A stretch of DNA of 64,000 nt, taken from positions 833,501 through 897,500 of the forward strand of contig NZ_CP058669.1 in NCBI RefSeq assembly GCF_014323565.1, written 5' to 3'. Below are positions 27,592 to 37,626 of this stretch, piece after piece. Made by a program: the position numbers and the translations under genes. The notes below the pieces were generated by a model. The model worked only from the letters and a program-made list of their open reading frames with translations, was not told the origin of the DNA and made no database searches. The stretch comes from Hyphobacterium sp. CCMP332 (GTDB taxonomy: Bacteria; Pseudomonadota; Alphaproteobacteria; Caulobacterales; Maricaulaceae). Each line of letters begins with the position of its first letter. The first letter of the stretch is position 1.

Positions 27592-29742
27592 ATGGCACCG
27601 ATCCTCATCGTCTTCGGCCCGCTTGTCGGCGCGCTGGTCTCCGGACTGTTCCAGCGCTTCATCGGTGATCGCGCCGCTCAGGTGATCACCACCGGCCTGC
27701 TGATCCTCTCTGCCGTCCTGTCGGCCTGGGTCTTCTACGACGTCATCTTCGCTGAAAACGTCCGCACCATCCCGCTCGCAACGTGGATGAGCATTGGCGA
27801 CTTCCAGGCGACCTGGTCGCTGCGCCTCGATACGCTCTCGGCGGTCATGCTGGTCGTGGTGACGAGCGTCTCCTCGCTCGTCCACGTCTATTCCTGGGGT
27901 TATATGAGCGACGACCCGCATCGGGCACGCTTCTTCAGCTATCTCTCCCTCTTTACCTTTGCCATGCTGATGCTGGTGACGGCCGACGATTTCCTCCAGC
28001 TCTTCTTCGGCTGGGAAGGTGTGGGGCTGGCCTCCTATCTGCTGATCGGTTTCTGGTACAAGAAAAAGTCCGCCAACAATGCCGCCATCAAGGCTTTCGT
28101 CACCAACCGCGTCGGCGATTTCGGCTTTGCACTTGGCATCATGGCGATCTTTGCGATCTTCGGATCCATCAGCTTTGACAGCGTCTTCAGTGATGTTGAA
28201 GGCATGGCGGCGCTGACCTGGAATTTCCTCGGGATGGAATACAATGCGATCGAGCTGATCGCCTTCCTCCTCTTTATCGGTGCGATGGGCAAATCCGCGC
28301 AATTCTTCCTGCATGTCTGGTTGCCGGACGCGATGGAAGGCCCGACACCCGTTTCCGCGCTGATCCACGCTGCGACCATGGTCACGGCCGGCGTCTTTCT
28401 CGTCTGCCGCTGTTATCCGCTGTTCGAAGCTGCACCGATGGCTTCGGCCTTCATGACGGTGATCGGCGCGACGACGGCGCTCTATGCGGCAACAGTCGGT
28501 CTTGCCCAGAATGACATCAAGCGCGTCATCGCCTATTCGACCTGTTCCCAGCTCGGCTACATGTTCTTTGCCGCAGGCTTGGGGCTGTATTCTGCGGCCA
28601 TGTTCCACCTCTTTACGCACGCCTTCTTCAAGGCGCTGCTCTTCCTCGGCGCGGGCTCGGTTATTCACGGCCTGCATCACGAGCAGGACATGCGCAAAAT
28701 GGGCGGCACGTTCAAGGCGCTCCCCGCAACCTATCTCCTGATGGTCATCGGCACGCTGGCGCTGACCGGCGTGGGAATTCCGGGCACGCCGATCGGCTTT
28801 GCCGGCTTCTTCTCCAAGGACATGATTATCGAGGAGGCCTTCATGATGGGGCAGGAGGGCGTACCCTTCGGCATGCTGGCCTTCTGGGTCGGCGTGATCG
28901 CCGCCGGCCTGACCAGCTTCTATTCCTGGCGTCTGATCTTCATGACCTTCCACGGCAAGTTCCGCGGTGAGAAAGAGGTCATCGACCACGCGCATGAAAG
29001 CCCGCCGGTGATGATGATTCCGCTGGTGCTTCTGGCGGTCGGCGCGCTCTTTGCGGGCGTCGCCTTCAAGAACCAGTTTGTCGGTCAGAATGCCTTCACC
29101 TTCTGGGAAGATTCTCTGCCGGCAGGCCCCTATGCCGAGGGAAATTATGGCGATGCATATCGTGCCTCGCTCGCCGTTGAGGTCATGGCGGGCCATTCCG
29201 AGCTGGAAGCCGGTTCTCTGGATGCCGCAGTAGACGAGGGTGATGCCCATTCACCGTCGCAAACGGCCGCCGATCACGGTGATGACGCGGCTCATGCCGG
29301 TGACGCCGAGCATGGCGAAGAGGGCGAATATCATGGCGGCCACCATCCGCCCACCTGGGTACTTTGGACGCCGCTCTTCGTGACCGCCTTCGGCTTTGCG
29401 CTGGCCTGGTTCCTCTACATTCGCCATGCCGGCTTTGGAGCGCAGCTCGCGGCCCGCAGGGGGCCGCTGCACAGCTTCCTGCTGAACAAGTGGTATTTCG
29501 ACGAACTCTACAATTTCGTCTTTGTCCGCGGCGCTGCGGCGCTCGGCGATCTGTTCTGGAAGGTGGGCGACCGGCGCATCATTGACGGCCTTGGCCCGAA
29601 CGGCTTTGCGGCTTCGGCCATGGCGGCGGCCCGGCGTCTGTCGAAGGCCCAGTCCGGATTCCTTTATCACTACGCATTTGTCATGCTGATCGGGGTGGTG
29701 GCACTCACCATCTGGGCCATGACCGGCGCGGGAGGCGAATAG
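27592..29742 (+). CDS. nuoL: NADH-quinone oxidoreductase subunit L
   Basis: NuoL (716 residues) is the distal antiporter-like proton-pumping subunit with the long lateral helix. About 15 hydrophobic segments are visible. Core motifs include LFFGWEGVGLASYLLIGFWY, HVWLPDAMEGPTPVSALIHA and FFKALLFLGAGSVIH. An unusual stretch at about residues 546-586 is very rich in His, Asp, Glu and Gly and lies between transmembrane segments near the C-terminus. The stop TAG abuts the nuoM ATG. Confidence 0.97.
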   Translation: MAPILIVFGPLVGALVSGLFQRFIGDRAAQVITTGLLILSAVLSAWVFYDVIFAENVRTIPLATWMSIGDFQATWSLRLDTLSAVMLVVVTSVSSLVHVYSWGYMSDDPHRARFFSYLSLFTFAMLMLVTADDFLQLFFGWEGVGLASYLLIGFWYKKKSANNAAIKAFVTNRVGDFGFALGIMAIFAIFGSISFDSVFSDVEGMAALTWNFLGMEYNAIELIAFLLFIGAMGKSAQFFLHVWLPDAMEGPTPVSALIHAATMVTAGVFLVCRCYPLFEAAPMASAFMTVIGATTALYAATVGLAQNDIKRVIAYSTCSQLGYMFFAAGLGLYSAAMFHLFTHAFFKALLFLGAGSVIHGLHHEQDMRKMGGTFKALPATYLLMVIGTLALTGVGIPGTPIGFAGFFSKDMIIEEAFMMGQEGVPFGMLAFWVGVIAAGLTSFYSWRLIFMTFHGKFRGEKEVIDHAHESPPVMMIPLVLLAVGALFAGVAFKNQFVGQNAFTFWEDSLPAGPYAEGNYGDAYRASLAVEVMAGHSELEAGSLDAAVDEGDAHSPSQTAADHGDDAAHAGDAEHGEEGEYHGGHHPPTWVLWTPLFVTAFGFALAWFLYIRHAGFGAQLAARRGPLHSFLLNKWYFDELYNFVFVRGAAALGDLFWKVGDRRIIDGLGPNGFAASAMAAARRLSKAQSGFLYHYAFVMLIGVVALTIWAMTGAGGE

Positions 29743-31236
29743 ATGCTCTCTGCCGTAACCTTTGCGCCGCTGGCTGGCGCCCTCGTCATCACGCTGTTCA
29801 AGATGTTCTCGCGTGCCGAGGACTCCGCCTTCATCGAGAAGAATGCGCGCGGCGTGGCCTTGCTGACGACGCTCGTCACCTTCGCGCTGGCGATTGTGAT
29901 GATGTTCCAGTTCGATCCTGAGATCGCCGGCTTCCAGATGGTCGAATATGTGCCGTGGTTCACCGAACTCGGCATGGGCTATCGTATGGGCGTCGACGGC
30001 CTGTCCGTGCTCTTTGTTTTGCTCACGGCCTTCCTGATGCCGATTGCCATTCTGGCGAGCTGGAAAATCGAGAAGCGCGTCGCCGACTACATGATCGCCT
30101 TCCTGATCCTGGAAACGCTGATGATCGGCGTCTTCTGCGCTCTGGACATGGTGCTCTTCTACTTCTTCTTCGAAGGCGGCCTTATCCCGATGTTCCTGAT
30201 CATTGGCGTCTGGGGCGGCGCCAATCGCGTCTATGCGGCCTTCAAATTCTTCCTCTATACGCTGCTCGGTTCGGTGCTGATGCTCGTCGCCATGGTCTTC
30301 ATGTATTTGCAGGCCGGCACCACGAATATCGAGGTCTTGCTGACCACACCGTTTGCGGCCGAAGTGCAGACTTGGCTGTGGCTGGCCTTCTTCGCGTCCT
30401 TCGCGGTGAAAATGCCGATGTGGCCGGTGCACACCTGGTTGCCGGACGCACACGTCGAAGCGCCGACAGCAGGGTCCGTTATTCTGGCCGGTGTTCTCCT
30501 GAAAATGGGCGGGTATGGATTCCTGCGATTCTCCATCCCGATGTTCCCGGATGCGACGGCCTATTTCACGCCGCTCGTCTTCGTCCTGTCGGTGATCGCC
30601 ATCATCTACACCTCGCTGGTGGCTTTCCGGCAGACCGACATCAAGAAGCTGATCGCCTATTCCTCGGTCGCCCATATGGGTCTCGTGACGATGGGTCTTT
30701 TTGCGATGACCGAGCTGGGCGTGCAGGGCGCGATCTTCCAGATGCTCTCGCACGGCGTGATTTCCGGCGCGCTCTTCCTCGCCGTCGGCGTGATCTATGA
30801 CCGTATGCACACGCGCGAAATCGCCTTCTATGGCGGGCTCGTTCACCGGATGCCGGTATACGCCGCCATTCTGGCGCTCTTCACTATGGCCAATGTCGGC
30901 CTGCCGGGCACATCCGGCTTCGTCGGTGAAATCATGGTCATGATCGGCACATTCCAGGTGTCGACCTGGGCCGCTGCAGGCGCTGCCATCGGGGTGATCC
31001 TGTCGGCCGTTTATATGCTGACCGCCTATCGCAACCTGGTGCTGGGCGACCTGACCAATCCGAAGCTGGCCGAGATCAACGACATGAATGTCCGCGAATG
31101 GGCGATCTTCACGCCGCTGATCATCGCGACCATCGTTCTCGGCTTCTTCTCGACGCTGATCACGGATGTAACCGCAGCATCGGTGGAGCAGCTGATTTCC
31201 AATTATCAGGCGGCCCTTGCCGCCAGCGCACAGTAG
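29743..31236 (+). CDS. nuoM: NADH-quinone oxidoreductase subunit M
   Basis: NuoM (497 residues) is an antiporter-like proton-pumping subunit with about 14 transmembrane segments. Diagnostic stretches are [58 protein letters not shown] and [15 protein letters not shown]. It begins directly after the nuoL stop. Confidence 0.98.
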   Translation: MLSAVTFAPLAGALVITLFKMFSRAEDSAFIEKNARGVALLTTLVTFALAIVMMFQFDPEIAGFQMVEYVPWFTELGMGYRMGVDGLSVLFVLLTAFLMPIAILASWKIEKRVADYMIAFLILETLMIGVFCALDMVLFYFFFEGGLIPMFLIIGVWGGANRVYAAFKFFLYTLLGSVLMLVAMVFMYLQAGTTNIEVLLTTPFAAEVQTWLWLAFFASFAVKMPMWPVHTWLPDAHVEAPTAGSVILAGVLLKMGGYGFLRFSIPMFPDATAYFTPLVFVLSVIAIIYTSLVAFRQTDIKKLIAYSSVAHMGLVTMGLFAMTELGVQGAIFQMLSHGVISGALFLAVGVIYDRMHTREIAFYGGLVHRMPVYAAILALFTMANVGLPGTSGFVGEIMVMIGTFQVSTWAAAGAAIGVILSAVYMLTAYRNLVLGDLTNPKLAEINDMNVREWAIFTPLIIATIVLGFFSTLITDVTAASVEQLISNYQAALAASAQ

Positions 31237-31247
31237 GGACCGAAGCG

Positions 31248-32699
31248 ATGAACCTTTCAACGCTCACCGCTGAATACTCACTCTTCGCTCCGGAGCTGGT
31301 TCTGGCGATTGGTGCGATGGCGCTGTTGATGCTCGGCGTTTTCATAAAGGATAACGACAAGGCCGCCGGGTTCGTCGCGCCATTGACGGCGGGTTTGCTG
31401 GTCGTTGCGGCGCTGGTGGCGGCCTTCTTCGTGCCGGCGGAAGGCGGGCAGGCGTTTGCAGGTGCATTTGTGTTTGATCCGCTGGCCTTGTTTTCCAAGG
31501 TTGCAATTTTCGGATCGGCCGCTGTGGCTCTGCTCTTTGCGGTGCCGTATCTGAAGGCAGAGCGTCTCGCCAGGTTTGAATACTTTGTCCTGATAGCGCT
31601 GGCCGCACTCGGCATGTCGATGATGGTGTCGGCGAACGATCTGATCTCCATGTATATGGGTGTCGAGCTGCAATCGCTCGCGCTTTATGTTCTGGCGGCC
31701 TTCAATCGCGACAGCCTCCGGGCCTCGGAAGCGGGCCTCAAATATTTCGTGCTGGGCGCGCTGTCCTCCGGTTTGCTGCTCTACGGAGCCTCGCTGGTCT
31801 ACGGGTTTACCGGCGCGACCGGATTCAACGAGATTGCCATTTCCGCCGCCTCGGGTGAGGTCTCTATCGGCCTCCTGTTCGGCCTGGTTTTCATCATCTG
31901 CGGACTGGCCTTCAAAGTGTCAGCGGCCCCCTTCCATATGTGGACGCCGGACGTCTACGAAGGCTCACCCACACCGGTGACCGCCTTCTTCGCGACCGCG
32001 CCGAAATTTGCGGCCATTGTCTTGCTGGCCCGTATTCTGCTGGAGCCGTTCGGCGCGATGACGGATCAGTGGCAGCAGGTCATTACGGCAATTGCCGTCC
32101 TGTCCATGGCCGTCGGGGCCTTCGGAGCGCTGACCCAGAACAATATCAAGCGTCTGATGGCCTATTCCTCCATCGGTAATATGGGCTATGCGCTCGTCGC
32201 GATTGCGGCGGGCACCGAGATCGGCTTGTGGGCGCTTCTGGCCTTCATGATCCTTTACGTGATCGGCCTCATTGCGGCCTTCGGTGTCATTCTGTCCATG
32301 CGCACCAGCGAAGGCATGGTAGAACAGGTCGAGGATCTGGCGGGGCTCGCCCAATCCCATCCGGGTCTGGCCTGGACGATGACCGGGGCCATGTTCTCCA
32401 TCGGTGGCTTGCCCTTCCTGGTCGGCTTCTTCGGGAAACTCTTTATCGTCTACGCCGCGCTGCAGGCCGGGTTGGTATTCCTGCCGATTGCGCTCGTGCT
32501 CTTTTCGGTCGTCGCGGCTTACTATTATCTGCGAATTGTACGGGTGATGTGGTTCTCCGATCCGATCGTGAAATTTGTCGGTCCGCCGGCAACGACCGCG
32601 TGGATCACCAATATCGCCGGGATAGCGACGGTGGCGCTCATCGTTCTTGTGCCTCTGCTATATCAGTTCGCGCAGGGTGCCGGTTTCGGACTGCTCTAG
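31248..32699 (+). CDS. nuoN: NADH-quinone oxidoreductase subunit N
   Basis: NuoN (483 residues) is the third antiporter-like subunit. Characteristic stretches are YMGVELQSLALYVLAAFNRD, KYFVLGALSSGLLLYG, FKVSAAPFHMWTPDVYEGSP and KRLMAYSSIGNMGYAL. The ATG at 31248 fits the family; a longer open frame from 31098 overlaps nuoM. It ends the nuo cluster. birA starts on the next base after its stop, so the transcript probably continues. Confidence 0.97.
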   Translation: MNLSTLTAEYSLFAPELVLAIGAMALLMLGVFIKDNDKAAGFVAPLTAGLLVVAALVAAFFVPAEGGQAFAGAFVFDPLALFSKVAIFGSAAVALLFAVPYLKAERLARFEYFVLIALAALGMSMMVSANDLISMYMGVELQSLALYVLAAFNRDSLRASEAGLKYFVLGALSSGLLLYGASLVYGFTGATGFNEIAISAASGEVSIGLLFGLVFIICGLAFKVSAAPFHMWTPDVYEGSPTPVTAFFATAPKFAAIVLLARILLEPFGAMTDQWQQVITAIAVLSMAVGAFGALTQNNIKRLMAYSSIGNMGYALVAIAAGTEIGLWALLAFMILYVIGLIAAFGVILSMRTSEGMVEQVEDLAGLAQSHPGLAWTMTGAMFSIGGLPFLVGFFGKLFIVYAALQAGLVFLPIALVLFSVVAAYYYLRIVRVMWFSDPIVKFVGPPATTAWITNIAGIATVALIVLVPLLYQFAQGAGFGLL

Positions 32700-33443
32700 A
32701 TGACATCTGCGGGCGTCCGGACCGAATGGCTGGACGCAATTGATTCCACGAATGAAGAAGCGCGCCGCCGGTTCAAGGCGGGCGAAATCGGGCCACTATG
32801 GGTTGCCGCGCGGCGGCAAACCGCAGGCCGCGGACGACGCGGCCGGAACTGGGCTGATCTGGACGGCAATCTCTATTGCTCGGGCATGTATTCGCTCAAA
32901 TGCTCACCGGGGGAAGCGGCGCAATTGTCTTTTGCCGCCGCTATCGCGGCTGCCGAGGTCTGCCAGTCCGCACTTTCTGGTCATAGCGTCAAGGTGAAGT
33001 GGCCCAATGATGTCTTGATTGGCGGCCGGAAAGTTTGCGGCATTCTTCTGGAGTCCGCGGACGCACCGGGGCAGGTCGTTCAGCTGGTTGTCGGCATCGG
33101 CATCAACCTGGCCGCCGCGCCGGACATTCCGGATCGACCCGCAATCAGCCTCGCCGACCTCGGCGCAACGGTGGACGCTGATTCCGCCCTGGAAAGGCTG
33201 GCCAGGCGTTTTGAGCATTGGCGATCCGTGTGGGCGAGGGAAGGCTTCACGCCGATCCGCGACGCGTGGCTGTCCCGGGCCCATGGTGTCGGTCAGCGTT
33301 GTCTTGTGCGGCTGGAGACCGAAACGCTGGAGGGTGTCTTCACAGACCTTGCATCGGACGGATCGCTGAAGCTCGAGCTCGCCGGCGGCCAGTCGCGCCT
33401 TATTTCAGCGGGAGATGTATTTTTCCCCGGGGCTTTGGGTTAG
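32700..33443 (+). CDS. birA: Biotin--[acetyl-CoA-carboxylase] ligase (BirA, no repressor domain)
   Basis: A 247-residue biotin protein ligase that makes biotinyl-AMP and attaches biotin to the carboxylase carrier protein. The ATP/biotin loop is [11 protein letters not shown] (residues 41-51) and the second site is [13 protein letters not shown] (Lys100, Lys111). It lacks the N-terminal helix-turn-helix of E. coli BirA, so it should not repress biotin genes directly. It starts immediately after nuoN. nuoN-birA-coaX-rnj is a common alphaproteobacterial order. Confidence 0.95.
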   Translation: MTSAGVRTEWLDAIDSTNEEARRRFKAGEIGPLWVAARRQTAGRGRRGRNWADLDGNLYCSGMYSLKCSPGEAAQLSFAAAIAAAEVCQSALSGHSVKVKWPNDVLIGGRKVCGILLESADAPGQVVQLVVGIGINLAAAPDIPDRPAISLADLGATVDADSALERLARRFEHWRSVWAREGFTPIRDAWLSRAHGVGQRCLVRLETETLEGVFTDLASDGSLKLELAGGQSRLISAGDVFFPGALG

Positions 33444-33453
33444 ACCGTTCCTC

Positions 33454-34233
33454 ATGTTTCTTGCAATCGATTGTGGTAATACCAATACGCTCTTTGCCGT
33501 CCATGACGGGGCGGATTGGCGCGCCCAGTGGCGCACGGCCACTCATTCCACCCGCACTGCGGACGAACATGCCGTCTGGCTCAGCCAGATCATGGATATG
33601 AACGGGTTGAGCTTTGGCGATATTTCCGCCTGCGTGATTTCGACCGTCGTGCCTCAGGCATTGTTCAATCTGCGCAATCTCTCGCGTCGTTATCTCAACG
33701 CCGAACCGCTGATCATTGGAGAACCCAATGTCGAGCTGGGGGTTCAGGTGCGATTGCCGCGCCCGCAGGAGGCAGGTGCCGACCGTCTGGTCAATGCGCT
33801 CGGCGCGCGAACGAAATATGATGGCGCGCTGCTTCTCATTGATTCCGGAACGGCGACCACATTTGACGTGGTTTCCAGCGACGGCGCCTTCGAAGGCGGC
33901 ATCATTGCGCCCGGTGTGAACCTGTCGATGAAAGCCCTGCACGAAGCGGCGGCACGTCTGCCGCGCATTGAAATCCGCCAGCCGGACCACATCATCGGCA
34001 AGGATACGGTGTCGGCCATGCAATCGGGCGTCTTCTGGGGATATGTCGAGCTGATCGACGGCCTCGTGCGCCGGACGCGTGAGGAATATCCCGAAGAGCT
34101 GACGGTTATCGCTACGGGCGGTGTCGCCTCGCTCTTCGAAGGCGCAGCCCGGTCAATCGATCATTTTGATTCCGACATGACGATTCGCGGTCTGCATGAG
34201 GTCTGGCGTCTGAATGGCGGTGGAGCTCGATAA
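33454..34233 (+). CDS. coaX: Type III pantothenate kinase
   Basis: A 259-residue CoaX that phosphorylates pantothenate in the first step of CoA synthesis. It has the ASKHA-fold phosphate loop [16 protein letters not shown] (Asp6, Asn9), the pantothenate site motif [13 protein letters not shown] and the second phosphate motif [15 protein letters not shown]. The ATG at 33454 is chosen; an upstream ATG at 33415 lies in the birA end. The stop overlaps the rnj start (TAATG). Confidence 0.95.
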   Translation: MFLAIDCGNTNTLFAVHDGADWRAQWRTATHSTRTADEHAVWLSQIMDMNGLSFGDISACVISTVVPQALFNLRNLSRRYLNAEPLIIGEPNVELGVQVRLPRPQEAGADRLVNALGARTKYDGALLLIDSGTATTFDVVSSDGAFEGGIIAPGVNLSMKALHEAAARLPRIEIRQPDHIIGKDTVSAMQSGVFWGYVELIDGLVRRTREEYPEELTVIATGGVASLFEGAARSIDHFDSDMTIRGLHEVWRLNGGGAR

Positions 34234-35903
34234 TGGCTAACGATAACGGGCTTTACTTCCTGCCACTCGGCGGTTCAGGCGAGATCGGCATGAACCTCAA
34301 TCTCTACGGCTATGGGCCGGAAGAGAACCGGAAATGGATCATGGTCGATTGCGGCGTCACCTTCGGGGACCTGACCACGCCGGGCGTCGATATCATCATG
34401 CCGGATCCCGATTTCATCGAGGAACGCGCGCATGATCTTCTGGCGATCATCCTGACCCATGCTCACGAAGACCATATGGGCGCGGTTGCCCACTTATGGG
34501 AACGCTTCCGCTGTCCGATCTATGCAACGCCATTCACGGCATGGCTGATGGTGGACCGGCTCAAGGAGAAGGGCCTCCACAAGCAAGCCATCGTGAATGT
34601 CGTGCCGCTGGATGGCCATATCAATCTGGATCCGTTCGACATCAGCTTCGTCACACTCACCCACTCCATCCCTGAGCCGAACGGGCTGGCTATCCGGACA
34701 CCGGAAGGCCTGATCCTGCACACGGGCGACTGGAAGATCGATCCCGAACCCCAGATCGGAGAGGCCACCGACATCAATGCGCTGACCGCCCTTGCCGAAG
34801 AGGGTGTGCTGGCCATGGTGTGCGATAGCACCAATGTCTTCACAGCCGGAGAATCCGGCTCGGAAGCCGGGGTTCGGGCAAACCTGATCGAGCTGGTCGG
34901 TGAGCTGAAGGGCCGCGTTGCCATTGCGTCCTTCGCCTCCAATGTCGCGCGGATGGAATCGGCCATCGTGGCCGCCGAAGCCAATGACCGCCGGGTCTGT
35001 CTGGCCGGGCGTTCGATGCATCGTATGGCGGCCGCCGCCAAAGCCGTTGGCATGTTGAAGAATGCCAAACCCTTCATTGACGAAGATGATGCCGCCCAAT
35101 TCCCGGCCGAGAAAATCCTCTATCTGTGTACCGGCAGCCAGGGCGAGCCGCGTGCGGCCTTGTCCCGCGTGGCGCGCGGTGATCACCGCTCCATCAACCT
35201 GACCACCGGAGATACCGTGATTTTCTCGTCCCGTGTCATTCCGGGGAATGAGGCGGGTATTTTCGAGCTCCAGAATCAGCTCGCTGAACGCGGCGTCGAC
35301 ATCATCACCGAGCGCGACCGGCATGTTCACGTTTCCGGCCACCCGTGCCGCGACGAACTTCGACAGATGTATGCCTGGGTCAAGCCACGCATCGCCATTC
35401 CGGTGCATGGCGAACGCCGCCATCTGGTCGAACATGCCGAATTCGCCAAATCGCTGCAGGTTCCGCATGCCTTGCCGGGCCGCAATGGCGATATGATCCG
35501 TATCACAAAGGACGGCGCCCATGTTGTGGACGAGGTCAAATCCGGACGCCTCTACGTCGACGGAAATCTGCTGACCGAAGCTGAAAACCCCGCCATTCGA
35601 GAGCGCCGGTCCATGGCCTTTGCCGGGCATATTACTGTTGCGATGGTGATTGACGGGCAGGGCGCGCTGATCTCCGGGCCGGACGTCCGCGCATTGGGCT
35701 TGCCCGAAACCCGCGAACGATCCGAAGAACAATGGCTGGATCTCATAGGCGAAACAGCGGAATCCGCTTTTGACCGGATGAAGCGCCGGGATCGCTGCGA
35801 TGAGGCGGAAGTCGAGGAGATGGTACGACGTGGCGTACGCCGCGAGCTCAGCCATCTCTGGGGCAAGAAGCCCCAGGTGGATATTATGGTACTCACCGCC
35901 TGA
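34233..35903 (+). CDS. rnj: Ribonuclease J
   Basis: A 556-residue beta-CASP metallo-beta-lactamase ribonuclease with 5'-3' exo- and endonuclease activity in rRNA and mRNA processing. The zinc motif HAHEDH is at residues 76-81. Further features are HTGDWKIDPEP, the beta-CASP stretch LCTGSQGEPRAALSRVARGDH, HVSGHPCRDEL and PVHGERRHLVEHAEFA, followed by a short C-terminal domain. Translation is coupled to coaX. Confidence 0.95.
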   Translation: MANDNGLYFLPLGGSGEIGMNLNLYGYGPEENRKWIMVDCGVTFGDLTTPGVDIIMPDPDFIEERAHDLLAIILTHAHEDHMGAVAHLWERFRCPIYATPFTAWLMVDRLKEKGLHKQAIVNVVPLDGHINLDPFDISFVTLTHSIPEPNGLAIRTPEGLILHTGDWKIDPEPQIGEATDINALTALAEEGVLAMVCDSTNVFTAGESGSEAGVRANLIELVGELKGRVAIASFASNVARMESAIVAAEANDRRVCLAGRSMHRMAAAAKAVGMLKNAKPFIDEDDAAQFPAEKILYLCTGSQGEPRAALSRVARGDHRSINLTTGDTVIFSSRVIPGNEAGIFELQNQLAERGVDIITERDRHVHVSGHPCRDELRQMYAWVKPRIAIPVHGERRHLVEHAEFAKSLQVPHALPGRNGDMIRITKDGAHVVDEVKSGRLYVDGNLLTEAENPAIRERRSMAFAGHITVAMVIDGQGALISGPDVRALGLPETRERSEEQWLDLIGETAESAFDRMKRRDRCDEAEVEEMVRRGVRRELSHLWGKKPQVDIMVLTA

Positions 35904-35914
35904 GGAGAGATGGA

Positions 35915-36328
35915 ATGAAAGTCGGACGTCTCAATCACATTGGAATCGCGACACCGGACATCACCGCGACGCGCGACACTTATGGCGCGCTCTACGGGTT
36001 GGACAAGGTGACGGAAATCAAGGACTTCCCGCAACTGGGTGTAAAGGTCTGTTTTGTGAATACCGGCAATACCGAACTGGAATTGCTGGAGCCATCGGGA
36101 CCGGAAAGCCCGGTCAACAAATTCCTCGAGAAAAACCCGAAGGGGGGGCAGCACCATCTGTGTTTCGAGGTGGCGGACATTATCGCCGCCCGTGATGCCA
36201 TGCAGGCCAGCGGCGCAACTATTCTCGGGACGGGAGAGCCCTATATCGGCGCTCACGGCGTGCCGGTTGTGTTTGTTCACCCGAAGGACACCCATGGTGT
36301 TCTGATTGAATTGATGCAGGAACCCTGA
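35915..36328 (+). CDS. mce: Methylmalonyl-CoA epimerase
   Basis: A 137-residue vicinal-oxygen-chelate protein that interconverts the (R) and (S) forms of methylmalonyl-CoA in propionate metabolism. The metal ligands match the family: His8 (RLNHIGIA), the His in GGQHHLCFEV, and the Glu near the C-terminus (GVLIELMQ). It lies 11 bp after rnj, with AGGAGA before the start, and its stop overlaps the next gene (TGATG). Confidence 0.92.
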   Translation: MKVGRLNHIGIATPDITATRDTYGALYGLDKVTEIKDFPQLGVKVCFVNTGNTELELLEPSGPESPVNKFLEKNPKGGQHHLCFEVADIIAARDAMQASGATILGTGEPYIGAHGVPVVFVHPKDTHGVLIELMQEP

Positions 36329-36693
36329 TGACACCGATAAAAATCGCTCAGATCTCGGTGGTCGCGATCGCGGCCCTCGCCTGGTTGTTCCAGTTGATCC
36401 GCCCGGGCGAGGGGATGGACTTCGTCACCGGCCTGGTGGTTTATCTGATTGTCTGGTGGATCGCGCTGTTTGCGGTCCTGCCATTCGGCATTACCGGGCA
36501 AGCGGAAAGCGGGGACATCATTGAAGGCACGGATGCCGGCGCGCCTGTTGTTGCGAACTTCAAGAGCAAGGCCTGGATCACGACTGTCACGGCCGCCATC
36601 ATATGGCTGATATTGTTCGTGGTTCTGGAATTCCAGCTGATCTCGCTGAACGACATACCCTTCCTTCCCGACGAGCACGCCTGGGACGCCTAG
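36328..36693 (+). CDS. DUF1467-family membrane protein
   Basis: A 121-residue protein with three hydrophobic segments (about 5-22, 33-54, 85-105). The segment VYLIVWWIALFAVLPFGI and the following GTDAGAPVVANFKSKAW stretch are the DUF1467 signature. Its function is unknown. In Alphaproteobacteria this family usually sits between mce and proS or lolC, as here. It overlaps the mce stop and converges with the SseB-like gene, sharing 4 bp. Confidence 0.85.
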   Translation: MTPIKIAQISVVAIAALAWLFQLIRPGEGMDFVTGLVVYLIVWWIALFAVLPFGITGQAESGDIIEGTDAGAPVVANFKSKAWITTVTAAIIWLILFVVLEFQLISLNDIPFLPDEHAWDA

Positions 36694-37484
36694 CTCTTTA
36701 CGAAAAAACCTCTGAGCCGCTGTCCCCAGCTCCGTTCGTAGAACGGCGCGATGTTCACTGTCCGGAAATACTGGTCCACCAGGCTGTTGGCGTCTCCCAA
36801 CACCACAATATCAACCGGCAGGTCCTCCGGCGCGGTGTCAGGTATGACCATCTGCATTTCCCGTATGAGCCGGTCCATGCCGCCGTCAGTGTCCAGCGCG
36901 ATCACCAGGCTGAGCGGCTTGTCCTGCGTTTCCACCAGCATCTGAGCGTAGAAAGCGCGCTTTATCGCCCCATGCCGTGAAAAAAGCCGTGTCAGAGCGT
37001 CGATCAATTCGACGGGCTCATCCTCCGGCGGGCTGATTTGCACTGCGACGCCCTTGTCCAGCTGGTATTCGCCTGTTCCGGAGATGGGCGTGCCATCCAG
37101 AAGGTGAGTGATTTCCGCAGGCGTGAATTCCTTGGCGATATCCTGTCCGGGATTGAGGACAAGAAAATTGCCGCGCGTGGAATCGAGGAGCTCACGCGTT
37201 CCGATCGAAAGATAGGGCGTTTCACCGGAGACCGCTTCATTCAGCGCCTCCAGCGAGGTGAAGAAGGGGATGTAGGGCTGGCCGTCTTCGAATTCGAAAT
37301 TGGCGAGCGATATCGTGTCGCCCTCCGATATCCGGAACTCGCCGTCGGGAAGGTCGGCACTTACATCCCCGATCACATAGATGCGCGCCTGCAGCAGCGC
37401 TGCGTAGAAATCGGGCCGGGCAACAGGATCGTCTGCCGCTTGCAGCATGGCCGTTTCAAGATCATTACGCGGAAATTCGGACAT
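36690..37484 (-). CDS. SseB-family protein
   Basis: A 264-residue cytoplasmic protein with the two-part layout of SseB ('enhanced serine sensitivity') proteins. The N-terminal SseB domain covers about residues 10-130 (LQARIYVIGD, EDGQPYIPFFTSLEALNEAV, LVLNPGQDIAKEFTPAEI). The C-terminal domain covers about 145-260 and ends in NSLVDQYFRTVNIAPFYE. The biochemical function of the family is not established. It is transcribed opposite to its neighbours, convergent with DUF1467 and divergent from proS; the 142 bp before proS should hold both promoters. Confidence 0.85.
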   Translation of the reverse strand: MSEFPRNDLETAMLQAADDPVARPDFYAALLQARIYVIGDVSADLPDGEFRISEGDTISLANFEFEDGQPYIPFFTSLEALNEAVSGETPYLSIGTRELLDSTRGNFLVLNPGQDIAKEFTPAEITHLLDGTPISGTGEYQLDKGVAVQISPPEDEPVELIDALTRLFSRHGAIKRAFYAQMLVETQDKPLSLVIALDTDGGMDRLIREMQMVIPDTAPEDLPVDIVVLGDANSLVDQYFRTVNIAPFYERSWGQRLRGFFVKS

Positions 37485-37626
37485 TTCTTCCCCTCTGACA
37501 TGGCATGCCAGAATTTGCGCTCAAGCAACACCCGGATACCTGCGATGACGCGCAACCGCCTTGCTCCATCCGCCAAGCCCGGTTAAGCGTCAGAGTCGAA
37601 ATTCAGACCGTTGCGGAACCCCACCC

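Noticed and set aside
27481-31260. Long minus-strand frames of 589 and 669 codons opposite nuoL and nuoM
   Set aside because: They are shadows of strongly coding, high-G+C genes: composition is low-complexity (His, Asp, Arg, Glu, Gln), no domains are visible, and the plus strand clearly encodes complex I subunits.
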